15,277 nt of DNA from Strigomonas culicis (Eukaryota > Euglenozoa > Kinetoplastea > Trypanosomatida > Trypanosomatidae). Shown in pieces: positions 1 to 7,562 of the stretch; position 1 is the stretch's first letter, and each line of letters starts with the position of its first letter. The notes below the pieces were generated by a model that made no database searches, was not told the DNA's origin, and worked only from the letters and a program-made list of their open reading frames with translations. The translations under genes and the position numbers were made by a program. The stretch is from the NCBI GenBank assembly GCA_000482145.1, contig AUXH01000465.1, positions 1 through 15,277 on the forward strand, written 5' to 3'.

Positions 1-747
1 GCCGGCCCCCCCGCCCGCGCGCGCTCCGCCCCCGCTCCACGTGGCGCGGCGGCGGCCGACGGCGCGACCCCGGAGGACGCGGCGGCCGCGGGGCAGGCGC
101 GGGTGCCGAAGGGCACGCGCGCCCACGCGCTGCGCACCGAGGCGGTCTACGTGAAGTACATCCAGCAGATGACCGGCGAGGGCGAGGAGGGGGAGGCGCG
201 GGAGCAGGCGGCGGCCGCACAGCGCGAGCGCGAGGTGCGCGAGCGGCTGGCGCCGTACCTCATCCCGACGCACGGACTGCACGAGGCGGTCATACAGGAG
301 AAGGTGCGCGCGCTGCGCCAGGCCGCGCGCGAGGCGGAGGCGGCCGCGCAGAAGCGGCTGGCCGAGATGCGCGCGCGCGTCGCGCAGCTGCCGCCCGTCT
401 TCGCGGAGCCGGAGGAGCTGAACGAGCTCGCGCGGATGCGCATGGAGACGGAGCAGAACATCCTGAAGATGCTGAAGGAGACGGGGCTGGACGGCGCGAC
501 GATCCAGCAGATCCTCGCCGCGCGCCCCGACGGGGCCGCGGCCGGCGACGAGGTGAACGGCGGCGGCACCGTCGGCGGCAGCGCGGGCGATGGAAAGGAC
601 GGTGACACCTATAGCGATGCGGACTTTTCCGACGACGGTAGCGACAGCAAGTCTGACTCGGGCGATTCCAAGTCCATGTCGGGTGGGAGCAGCCGTGCCA
701 GTAGCAGTAGCGCTGTGAGCAGCGGTGCAAGCAGTGATACCTCTTAA
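1..747 (+). CDS. Coiled-coil protein with Ser/Asp-rich tail, 5' end missing
   Basis: The frame is open from base 1 to the TAA at 745-747, giving 248 visible codons, so the gene begins upstream of the window. A GTG at 103 could be mistaken for a start but is an ordinary Val codon in a eukaryote; the first in-frame ATG is at 169. The first 35 or so residues are low-complexity Ala/Pro/Arg. A long charged helical stretch (nt 130-480, rich in Glu, Arg, Ala and Gln) looks like coiled coil, with a segment near nt 255-330 containing a Pro-Tyr-Leu-Ile-Pro turn. The last 50 residues are Ser, Asp and Gly with few hydrophobic residues, probably disordered and a possible phosphorylation target. Third-position GC is very high until about nt 590, then drops in the tail. 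I do not recognise the family and assign no function. Confidence 0.8.
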   Translation, partial: AGPPARARSAPAPRGAAAADGATPEDAAAAGQARVPKGTRAHALRTEAVYVKYIQQMTGEGEEGEAREQAAAAQREREVRERLAPYLIPTHGLHEAVIQEKVRALRQAAREAEAAAQKRLAEMRARVAQLPPVFAEPEELNELARMRMETEQNILKMLKETGLDGATIQQILAARPDGAAAGDEVNGGGTVGGSAGDGKDGDTYSDADFSDDGSDSKSDSGDSKSMSGGSSRASSSSAVSSGASSDTS

Positions 748-1173
748 AGTAAGAACCCTTCATCAGTATTAATTAGATCATAGAAGCAACTACATTTATA
801 GCTTTACGTTTTGTTGAATAGCTGCCTGGAGGCGGCGCTATACTCTATAGAAGGAGGATAGTAAACTCTATACCTCTCACTGTGTTTTTGTTTTTACATG
901 TTTCAATACAATAGATATACATCTTGATTCATACAGTGTCTCTCTTTTTTTTTTCCTCTGTTCAACAACGCGTTCACACGGTTCTTGTTTGTTCTGTGTC
1001 GACTCGACTTGGCTGACAGATGATGCATACTGCAGTTAGCGTCCTTTGGAACTCGATGTTGAGATGGATAGATGTCCACTATCATGAAACAAAAAACATA
1101 ATATATGCATATAGATAATGCTTATTTCCCTCGTTCTCCTTTTTCTTTTCTTCCCTTTCACGATATGGAGAAG
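748..1173 (+). other. Intergenic spacer, gene 1 to gene 2
   Basis: AT-rich spacer holding the 3' UTR of gene 1 and the trans-splicing signals of gene 2. It has two pyrimidine tracts, at 939-959 and 1121-1159. A 60-codon reverse-strand frame within it lacks the local coding bias. I see no RNA gene. Confidence 0.7.
1121..1173 (+). promoter_or_regulatory. Polypyrimidine tract and candidate spliced-leader acceptor for gene 2
   Basis: A tract of about 39 nt, almost all C and T (1121-1159), is followed by the first AGs at 1169-1170 and 1172-1173. Tract plus nearby AG is the standard trypanosomatid trans-splice acceptor. Using either AG removes the ATGs at 1105 and 1165, leaving ATG 1174 as the first start. 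The alternative tract at 939-959 has its next AG at 1018-1019, but several ATGs follow that site at once, so it is the weaker choice. Confidence 0.55.
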
Positions 1174-3102
1174 ATGCTGTCGAAACGTGTGCATCAGATG
1201 CTTGCGCGCGGCAGCAAGGCGGCGGGCGTGGCCGCCGCCTCAACATCCCCGGGCCGCCGCCGGCCGCGCTCGGCCGCGGACACGCGCGCGACGTACATCC
1301 GCGGCGACACGATGACGCCCCACGGCTGCCGCTGCACGGTCTCTCTCGTCCGCTCGCAGCGGCGGTACGCGGAGCGGCCGCCGTCGGCCCCGGCGCAGCC
1401 GCGGCCGTACACCATCGACCGGGTTGTGGAGCAGCAGAAGCACGTGGTGCTGCCGGAGATCGCGCCCCGCGCGGCGTACCGCACCAAGGCCGCGCTCTTT
1501 CCCTTCATCGCGGCCCACCGCTACGTGCCGCAGAAGCAGCACTGCATCGCGCTGACGGCGGCGCGCCGGCGGCGGCGGCAGCAGCAGGAGGAGGAGGAGG
1601 CCCCGGCGGTGGAGGTGCTGCGGCCGCTCGCCTGCCCCCACGCGGCGCGCGGCGCGTGCGCGCGGTGCCCGTGGATGTGCCTGGCGGCGCCGGCCAATAC
1701 CGCCGCGGTGACGCCGACGGGGCTCAAACTGGACGTGCTGAAGGCGTGCCTGCATGGCAGCGGGTTGGGCCGGCGGCACGCCGTGCACTACCTCAGCCCC
1801 CTCGAGGTGCCTGTCACGCTCTATAGCCTACAGGAGTGCACCTTCACCTTTGCGCTGCCGCCGGCTGGCGGCTGCCGCGTGGCGCTGGCCGGGAGCGCGC
1901 CGTCGCCGCCCCTCTCCCAGTGCCGGCTGCTGACGCTGGAACAGCAGCGGCTGCTGCCGGCGCTCGCACGGTGGGTGGACGGCCTGCCGACGAGCGCGCG
2001 ACGGGCGCTGCGCGCGGCCCACGTGGCGCAGCCGTCGCGGCAGGAGGGCGGCGCGCCGTGGGCGGCGCAGCTCACGGTGGTGGTGCTGCTCGAGAAGGAC
2101 GCGGCGGGCTGGGGCCCGCAGAGCCCGCTGTGCGGCCCCTCGCACCCGCCGCTGCTGCTGGCCGCCGCGGAGCAGGCGCTCGTGGAGGCGGTGGCCGCCG
2201 CGGCGCCGCTGCTGCGGGAGGTGGCCGTGCTGACCGCCTACACAGACGGCGGCGCCGACCTGCTGCACCCGCGCGTGGCGCGGCAGGGGGCGCTCGACCC
2301 GCCGCCGCTGGGGGCCCCGGCCCGCGGCCGCGCGGACGGGCTGCGGTATCCGCTCCGCGTCCCGTGCGGGGCGGCGGAGGTGGAGGTGTGGCTGCCGAGC
2401 ACGCACAGCGCGCTGCGCCGAGCGGCGGCCGGCGAGGCCGTGCCGCCGCCGTCCGTGGAGTTGCTGGCGAACAGCGTATGGCGGCACCGCGACGCGCTGG
2501 CGACGACGGTGGCGCTGCTGGCGCTCCTGGCGCAGGACGTCGCGGGGCTGGAGGCGGCGGCGGCGGGGACGCCAGCGGGATGGGACGTGCTCGTGCTCCA
2601 TGCCGCCGGCGCACCGGCGCCGCGCGACGCGGCGCGGCTCTCCAGCGTGGCGGACAAGGCGGGCGGCACCGCCGCGCTCTACGACGCCTACCGACGCCTG
2701 CTGCACGCGGCGGGTGCGGCGCCGGTGCTGCGGTGGTGGGACGGGGCCGCGCCGGCGGACGTGGCGGCGCTGCTCGCGCACCTCCGGGCCGTGCCGCGGC
2801 CGTGCGTTGTGTCGCTCTTCATGTCCGCGCGGGGAGGGCCGGCGGCGGCGGCGGAGGGCGTGCCGCGTCTGCTTCGCGCGCTGTTGGCGGAGCGGCCGCC
2901 GGGGGCCCGCCCGCGCGCTGTGAAGCTTCTCCTGTGTGAGGTGTCGACCGACATGACGCTGCCAAACCTGTCCGGCGCGCTGACGTGCGTGGCGGCCGCG
3001 CCGCGGCCGGAGGCGGTTGTGCGTGTGGAGACGTGCCTTGTAGATGTCGACCCGCTGTCGTGCACATTTGTGGGCATCGTCAGTGTGGATTTACTGCTTT
3101 GA
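1174..3102 (+). CDS. Unrecognised Ala-rich protein with possible mitochondrial N-terminus
   Basis: This frame has a TGA stop at 3100-3102 and 642 codons from ATG 1174. In-frame ATGs also exist at 1105 and 1165; the first would make the pyrimidine tract coding, so I reject it, and 1165 is possible. The N-terminus (residues 1-40) is rich in Arg, Lys, Ser and Ala with no acidic residues at the very start, as in a mitochondrial presequence. A run of Arg, Gln and Glu lies near residues 131-143. A compact cysteine group follows at residues 154, 162, 165 and 169 (C-x7-C-x2-C-x3-C, with His at 156), a possible small metal site. The rest is Ala/Leu-rich with alternating helical and beta-like stretches and ends in hydrophobic residues. 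I know of no matching family. A mitochondrial role is a guess from the N-terminus only. Confidence 0.8.
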   Translation: MLSKRVHQMLARGSKAAGVAAASTSPGRRRPRSAADTRATYIRGDTMTPHGCRCTVSLVRSQRRYAERPPSAPAQPRPYTIDRVVEQQKHVVLPEIAPRAAYRTKAALFPFIAAHRYVPQKQHCIALTAARRRRRQQQEEEEAPAVEVLRPLACPHAARGACARCPWMCLAAPANTAAVTPTGLKLDVLKACLHGSGLGRRHAVHYLSPLEVPVTLYSLQECTFTFALPPAGGCRVALAGSAPSPPLSQCRLLTLEQQRLLPALARWVDGLPTSARRALRAAHVAQPSRQEGGAPWAAQLTVVVLLEKDAAGWGPQSPLCGPSHPPLLLAAAEQALVEAVAAAAPLLREVAVLTAYTDGGADLLHPRVARQGALDPPPLGAPARGRADGLRYPLRVPCGAAEVEVWLPSTHSALRRAAAGEAVPPPSVELLANSVWRHRDALATTVALLALLAQDVAGLEAAAAGTPAGWDVLVLHAAGAPAPRDAARLSSVADKAGGTAALYDAYRRLLHAAGAAPVLRWWDGAAPADVAALLAHLRAVPRPCVVSLFMSARGGPAAAAEGVPRLLRALLAERPPGARPRAVKLLLCEVSTDMTLPNLSGALTCVAAAPRPEAVVRVETCLVDVDPLSCTFVGIVSVDLLL

Positions 3103-3158
3103 GGACTCAACGTCCGCGCAAAGAACAACACAAGCGTTCATCAACAAGTCAGTGTCAG

Positions 3159-3190
3159 CAAAACAAACAAACAAACAAACAAAAAACAAA
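3159..3190 (+). repeat. AAAC tetranucleotide microsatellite
   Basis: About five tandem copies of a four-base A-A-A-C unit, running into further A-rich sequence, sit in the presumed 3' UTR of gene 2. A similar run occurs at 4484-4525. Confidence 0.85.
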
Positions 3191-3551
3191 TGAAAGTGCG
3201 TGGTATTCCGCGTCTGTATACTTCACTTATACTGGATTTTCTCTCTTTACATCCTTACGATCTAACACAACACTAACCACAAGAGATCTGGTGTTGCATG
3301 CTTGTACTGCGCAACAGAAGAGGTCTACATCAAAAAGTGTTGTATTGTTACTATTATGGCCCGTATAAAGATGTGAGTTCTTTTAGAAGATGTGTATTTC
3401 CTTCTGTTACCCCCACCTCTTGTTTCTCTTCTTCCATTTATGTATACATTTTTCAAGTTGTGAACCTTTTTACATTTCAATAAAAACAGTTGAAGCTGAT
3501 TACCCTGTATTTTTTTTTTGGAGTTTTCCTGTGTTCTGCAATAACAGTTTA

Positions 3552-3583
3552 CCTTTTTTTTTCTTTCCTCCGTTGACCTTTAG
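3552..3583 (+). promoter_or_regulatory. Polypyrimidine tract and likely spliced-leader acceptor for gene 3
   Basis: A T/C tract at 3552-3571 is followed by the first AG at 3582-3583. The following 132 nt contain no ATG and no AG, so ATG 3716 is the first start in the resulting mRNA. Two more T/C tracts lie inside that presumed leader. Confidence 0.5.
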
Positions 3584-3715
3584 CACCTTACATATTTAAA
3601 AATATTATTTATTTTTGATTTGCCTTTTTTCTTTTTTCTAAATCATCGCTCGTGATTTTGTGATTCGTTCCCGTTTTTTTTCCCTTTCTTTTTATAATTC
3701 CGTTATAATTGAAAA

Positions 3716-3988
3716 ATGTTTGCCTGCACTCTACTTACCCGGCGGACGCCCATGATCAGGTTCAAGTACGCCCTCCAGAAGAGCGGCGGCGCAGCCTCCG
3801 CCGTGAAGGCCACGGCGGCCGCCCTCGGCTCCGGCACGGTGGCGGCCGCCGGCAGTGTGCTCCTCGACTCGGAGGACCAGCTGCCTGCGCGCTTCCGCAC
3901 ACACGTCTTCTCGGAGCAGGAGATGGAAACCATCATGCTCGGCGGCGCCGCGCCGTACGTGCCCAAGCACCTGCAGAAGAGGAAGTAG
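3716..3988 (+). CDS. Small 90-residue protein, possibly mitochondrial
   Basis: ATG 3716 to TAG 3986-3988. Third positions are mostly G or C, in sharp contrast to the flanking AT-rich DNA, so this is a real gene. The N-terminus is basic and free of acidic residues (Thr-Arg-Arg near residue 9, then Arg, Lys and Lys), fitting a mitochondrial import signal. It is followed by an Ala/Gly/Val-rich stretch (residues 25-48) that could be a weak membrane or packing segment. An acidic helix (residues 66-74, Ser-Glu-Gln-Glu-Met-Glu) precedes a basic C-terminus ending Lys-Arg-Lys. A second in-frame ATG at 3752 (Met13) could be the start. Size and layout resemble small accessory subunits of mitochondrial complexes in trypanosomatids, but that is inference; I cannot name it. 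Confidence 0.8.
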   Translation: MFACTLLTRRTPMIRFKYALQKSGGAASAVKATAAALGSGTVAAAGSVLLDSEDQLPARFRTHVFSEQEMETIMLGGAAPYVPKHLQKRK

Positions 3989-4483
3989 GCGGAGTGGACA
4001 CCGTACGCAAATTATAGGTAAAAGGAAAAGAACAAATAATAAACAAAAAAACGAAAAGAACAGAAGATTATACTTGTATGTACACATAAAAAACGTTGAC
4101 GCTCCAATTCTATTTTTAACGTTTATTCATATACTCAAAATAATGCTAAGAAAAAAAGGCGTGTATTTGTGTAAGGATGATGTCATAGTTAATAAGAGAT
4201 CGTTACCGCTCTGCAACAAAAAAAAAAGAGGAAGAATGAACAATGCGATTGGATCAGCTAAACAAGTAGTGTTTTTTTTTCCCTTTTGTCTGTTTCCCTC
4301 GTGAGTTCTTTCCATTTTTCTTTTTTCTTTTTGTTGTTGTTGATTATTGTTATTCTCTTTCTTTTTTTTTTTTTGGTAAATTTTGTTTTTAATTTTTCTA
4401 TGTTCGTATTCTTTCCTCCTGAAATATAGCCATGACCCTTTTCGTTTACTATGCAACTAGTATAATGGTGAAAAGTGAATCTT

Positions 4484-4525
4484 AAAACAAACAAACCAAA
4501 AAACAAACAAACAGAAAACAACAAA
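4484..4525 (+). repeat. Imperfect AAAC repeat
   Basis: Imperfect tandem A-A-A-C units, broken by two short A runs, similar to the tract at 3159-3190. It lies in non-coding spacer. Confidence 0.75.
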
Positions 4526-4790
4526 TGATCTCGCAGCAATGATGGCGGATGCCTACCGCACTGATCTTTTTTTCTTTTCTTTTTGCTACATGGTGGTTGA
4601 TGTGCCGACCAGTGTGGCCCATCACATTCTGCATCATATTTCTCCCATCTGTACCTCCCTGTCTTTGTGTATGATGATACTGATGATTGTGTGCGACGTA
4701 GTGCACTTTTATAAGACAACAACAGCGTCTTTTTAGCACACACAATTCTTTTTTTAAAAAGTAGAAACAGAGCAAAAAATCCATACGGAC

Positions 4791-4828
4791 TACTGTTTTT
4801 TTTTTAAGTTTCTTTTTAGTTAGCGTAG
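4791..4828 (+). promoter_or_regulatory. Polypyrimidine tract and spliced-leader acceptor for gene 4
   Basis: T-rich tract at 4791-4817 followed by AG at 4818-4819 and a second AG at 4827-4828. From either site the first ATG is 4898, which supports that start and gives a 5' UTR of about 70-80 nt. Confidence 0.65.
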
Positions 4829-4897
4829 TTTGGCCATCCACCGAAGGACGCATCCGTCGCTATTGATAGTAAGTCCTTCCCGACCATCACCCACACT

Positions 4898-5921
4898 ATG
4901 CCAGCGCCCGCGCGGCCGTCCGGCAAGTCCGGCACAGCAGCCCCGGCGGCGAAGCACGTGGACCCGCACCCGGTGCGCGCCGGCCGTAGCGGCCCGCACG
5001 GCCGCGTTGCCAGCGACAGCGACGACGAGGGGGAGCTGATCGTGTCGCGCGGCCTGCAAGAGCTGCTGAAGAAGGAGCAGCAGAAGGCGCAGCCGACGGA
5101 ACGGGTCGGCCGGGCGCGGTCCCCCGCTGTGGCGGGCGCGCCGAAAAAGCGCGCCGCGTCGACGTCGCGGACGGGCCCCAACTTCGTCTTCTGCTACCTC
5201 TGCGGCCGGCAGTTCGGGCAGCAGAGCATCGACTTCCACCGCCCGCAGTGTTACCTCAAGAAGATGATCGAGTGGGAGCGCACGGAGAAGCACCAGCGCG
5301 GGCCGAAGCCGCTCGACCCCGAGACGCACGACAAGCGCATGCTGGAGAAGGGCATGGGCATGGCCGCCGACGCCGCGCGCATGGAGGCCTACAACGCGGC
5401 GCAGCGCGAGGCCTTCAGCGCGACGGCGCTCGTGCCGTGCCCGAACTGCGGCCGCACCTTCCTGCCTGACCGGCTGCCCGTCCACCAGCGCAGCTGCAAA
5501 CCGACGGATCCCGCGAAGCCGGTGCGGCGGCCCGCCGCCGACGCGGAGCTGCCGGCGGCGCGCGAGGCCTCTCCGACGGCTAGCACCACGACACCGCCCG
5601 TGATCCGTGCCGCTGCCGCGCGCGAGGCCTCTCCGACGGCTAGCACCACGACGCCGCCGGTGATCGGCGCCGCCGCGCGCGAGGCCTCCCCGCTGACCAG
5701 CACCACGACACCACCCGTGATCGCCGCCGCGCGCGCGCGACTGAGCAAGGCGGCCAGCACGACCGGCCCCGAGGAGGCGCCCATCCGCGCGGCGGGCAGC
5801 TACGCGGTGCCCGCCGGCGCGGCCGAAGGCAGCGTGCCCGCCGCCGGCGCCGCAGCGCCGGCGAACAAGGCGGTGGTGGCGCGCGGCGTTGTGCGCCACG
5901 TGTCCATCAAGCAGCCGCCGC

Positions 5922-5952
<31 letters not shown>

Positions 5953-6733
5953 ATCGCTGTCATCGCCGGCGTCGCCGCCATCGCCGACATCGCCGCCCAC
6001 GCCGTCGCCGCCGCCGCCGCGGCCGGCCTCCCGCCTGCCGAGCGGCGACGCGCGGCAGACCAGCGAGGACTGCCCCTCCGTCACGGCGGAGCCGGTCGAA
6101 GTCGACATCGTCGTGGAGCTCGACGCGAGCGACATGGACGTGCCGGTGGACGAGGAGCCGGTGATGGCGCAGTCGCTCGTCGTGCGGCGCACGTCGGCGT
6201 CCGTGCTCGCGGTGGAGGCCGCGATGGAGACCTCGGCGCCGCAGCGGCCGGCGGCGATGGGCCCGATGGTGCACGAGAAGGACCGGCCGCGCGCACAGCG
6301 GTCGGAGGAGATGCCCATCGGCGGCGACGCGCCGGCGGGCGGGGCGGAGCCGGCCGGCGCGCCGCGGAAAAAGATACCGCTGAACAACGTGTCGCGCTTC
6401 AAGAACGTGCCGTCGCGCCTGGCAGCGGTGCTGCAGACGAGCCACCCCACCCTCGTGCCGTGCCAGCACTGCGGCCGTACCTTCAACCCCGACCGGCTCG
6501 AGAAGCACGAGGGCGCCTGCCTCGAGCGCGGCAAGGCCCCGCCGGCGCCGGCGCCCGCGCCTGCAAAGCCCGCCGCCGCGAAGCGTCCCCCCACGACGCC
6601 GCGCAAGTCGGTTGGTGGCACCCCCACCGTGCCACCGGCGGTGGTTGCGAAATTCTGCTCCGCCTGCGGCGCGAAGCTGTTGGGCACTGGCGTGCGCTTC
6701 TGCTCCGCGTGTGGCGCCAAGCTGCCGGTCTAA
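4898..6733 (+). CDS. C2HC zinc-finger protein (ZC2HC1/FAM164 type) with C-terminal double zinc-ribbon
   Basis: 611 residues, ATG 4898 to TAA 6731-6733. Three fingers of the form C-x2-C-x11-H-x3-C are visible: C99/C102/H114/C118, C181/C184/H196/C200 and C522/C525/H537/C541. Fingers 2 and 3 carry the Cys-Gly-Arg-Thr-Phe and Asp-Arg-Leu core typical of ZC2HC1-family fingers. The C-terminus has two near-identical CxxC knuckles (C587/C590 and C602/C605, each Phe-Cys-Ser-Ala-Cys-Gly-Ala-Lys-Leu), as in double zinc-ribbon domains. Between fingers 2 and 3 lies a long, probably disordered linker with three copies of a roughly 20-residue Ser/Thr-Pro repeat (about residues 221-280) and a Pro/Ser tract (about 339-375). 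The family is found widely in eukaryotes, with fingers presumed to bind nucleic acid or protein; the exact role is not known to me. The N-terminal 90 residues are basic and low-complexity. Confidence 0.9.
5561..5726 (+). repeat. Three tandem coding repeats in the zinc-finger gene
   Basis: Copies start at 5561, 5621 and 5678 (spacing 60 and 57 nt). Each encodes a Glu-Ala-Ser-Pro core followed by Ser-Thr-Thr-Thr-Pro-Pro-Val-Ile. Copies 1 and 2 are nearly identical at DNA level and copy 3 is diverged. The pattern suggests recent in-frame duplication. Confidence 0.9.
5911..6021 (+). repeat. Pro/Ser low-complexity tract from a 9-nt DNA repeat
   Basis: Repeated C-G-C-C triplet-based units encode alternating Pro-Pro-Ser, Pro-Ala-Ser and Pro-Thr motifs, probably a flexible linker. 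It is prone to slippage, so copy number may vary between strains or assemblies. Confidence 0.85.
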
Positions 6734-7164
6734 GGGAAGGTGGGGAGGACGCCGGCCCCGCGATGAGCTCGGTGCGGGGCTGTGCGCCTTTCGTGGATCT
6801 GAAGGGACTCACCATAACCTCTCCGTCTTGCTACAGACACGTCACAGGGCACATGAGCAGTTCAAGGAACTGTACCTTTTTTTTCCTTTCTCTTGTGGTC
6901 GCCGTTGGTTTGTTCTTGTGTACTTCAATACGGTTCGTTTTTTGTTGCTGTTACACAATTTCACTTTTTCGTTTTTGGTGGTTTGGTACCATTCTCTCTG
7001 ATGGATATATTTTGTTACTTTTTAATGTTACTTATCACATTTTTTTTTTTTTTGTAACTCACGGCTCCGCTGTAGAGAAGCCGGGATAAAAGAGTTATAT
7101 GATGTTCATCAAATCCTACAAATATGTAAAGTCTCTTTCTAATATAGTTTTGCAGATATGTTAA

Positions 7165-7197
7165 CTCTCTCTCTCTCTCTCTCTCCTTTTTTTCCCC
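7165..7197 (+). repeat. CT dinucleotide repeat and pyrimidine tract
   Basis: About ten CT units run straight into a T/C tract. It could serve as an alternative splice tract or polyadenylation guide, but it lies more than 360 nt before the gene 5 start. Confidence 0.85.
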
Positions 7198-7380
7198 TAC
7201 GGTGGTATTATCAACACCTTTTGTTTGGTTTGATATGTAATTGTTGATAGTATTTGTATTCTAATAATTATTTATATCTGTGTATTCCTTTTTCATTTCT
7301 AATTAATGAAGCTCTTTACTCTAATCCTTTATTCTGTTTTCTTACACCGGTCATCCTTGTGTACATTGTACCTCTATTTA

Positions 7381-7404
7381 TGTGTGTATGTGTGTGTGCG
7401 TGTG
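7381..7404 (+). repeat. Short imperfect TG repeat
   Basis: Imperfect TG dinucleotides with one TA and one CG interruption, in non-coding spacer. Confidence 0.7.
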
Positions 7405-7500
7405 GACCCTCCTTGGTCTTGTTTAAAATACGTGTCTACCTCTCCTTTTGTTTCTCTTTGCACTCTGACTGCAAGCACAACATCCAGCGCTCCTAGCCGC

Positions 7501-7530
7501 TTTCTTTTTCCCCCTTCTTTATTGTAGTAG
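7501..7530 (+). promoter_or_regulatory. Polypyrimidine tract and spliced-leader acceptor for gene 5
   Basis: T/C tract at 7501-7523 followed by AGs at 7526-7527 and 7529-7530. The first ATG after them is 7563, giving a leader of about 32-35 nt. Confidence 0.75.
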
Positions 7531-7562
7531 CACCACCTCTTGACATCCACCCGCCGCCGCCC

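Larger units (their letters stand above)
3103..3715 (+). other. Intergenic spacer, gene 2 to gene 3
   Basis: About 610 nt of AT-rich DNA. It opens with an A/C-rich section including an AAAC-type repeat, then becomes T-rich with pyrimidine tracts at about 3552-3571, 3622-3640 and 3667-3693. Small frames here (3298-3599) lack third-position GC bias and run through T tracts, so they are not called genes. Confidence 0.7.
3989..4897 (+). other. Long intergenic spacer, gene 3 to gene 4
   Basis: About 900 nt, the longest spacer here. It begins A-rich (3990-4060), has long T runs at about 4268-4280 and 4312-4376, an AAAC-type repeat at 4484-4525, a patch of more balanced composition (about 4530-4720), then the acceptor of gene 4. 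A 65-codon forward frame in the balanced patch (4539-4736) has no third-position GC bias. A box-C-like heptamer at 4671-4677 has no suitably spaced D box. I find no supported RNA gene. Confidence 0.6.
6734..7562 (+). other. Intergenic spacer, gene 4 to gene 5
   Basis: About 830 nt. The first 100 nt stay moderately GC-rich, then the DNA becomes T-rich with T runs at about 6877-6886 and 7040-7053, a CT repeat (7165-7185) and a TG repeat (7381-7404). Forward frames at 7254-7527 are products of T-rich composition and lack coding bias. No RNA gene seen. Confidence 0.65.

Noticed and set aside
103..747. Start of gene 1 at the GTG at 103
   Set aside because: GTG is not a normal nuclear start in trypanosomatids, and the frame is open to base 1. 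The gene is treated as truncated at its 5' end.
4671..4683. Box-C/D snoRNA suspicion from an ATGATGA heptamer
   Set aside because: The only nearby CTGA is at 4680, too close, and none follows at a normal distance; no terminal stem was seen.
4539..4736. A 65-codon forward frame in the long spacer
   Set aside because: No third-position GC bias and it includes a T-rich run; it is not like any real gene here.
4820..5899. A 359-codon minus-strand frame opposite the zinc-finger gene
   Set aside because: The + strand has intact C2HC fingers and a good splice acceptor; the reverse frame has only Arg/Gly/Ala-rich low complexity.
7165..7197. CT repeat as the main splice tract of gene 5
   Set aside because: A closer tract with AG at 7526-7530 gives a short leader and leads directly to the first ATG.
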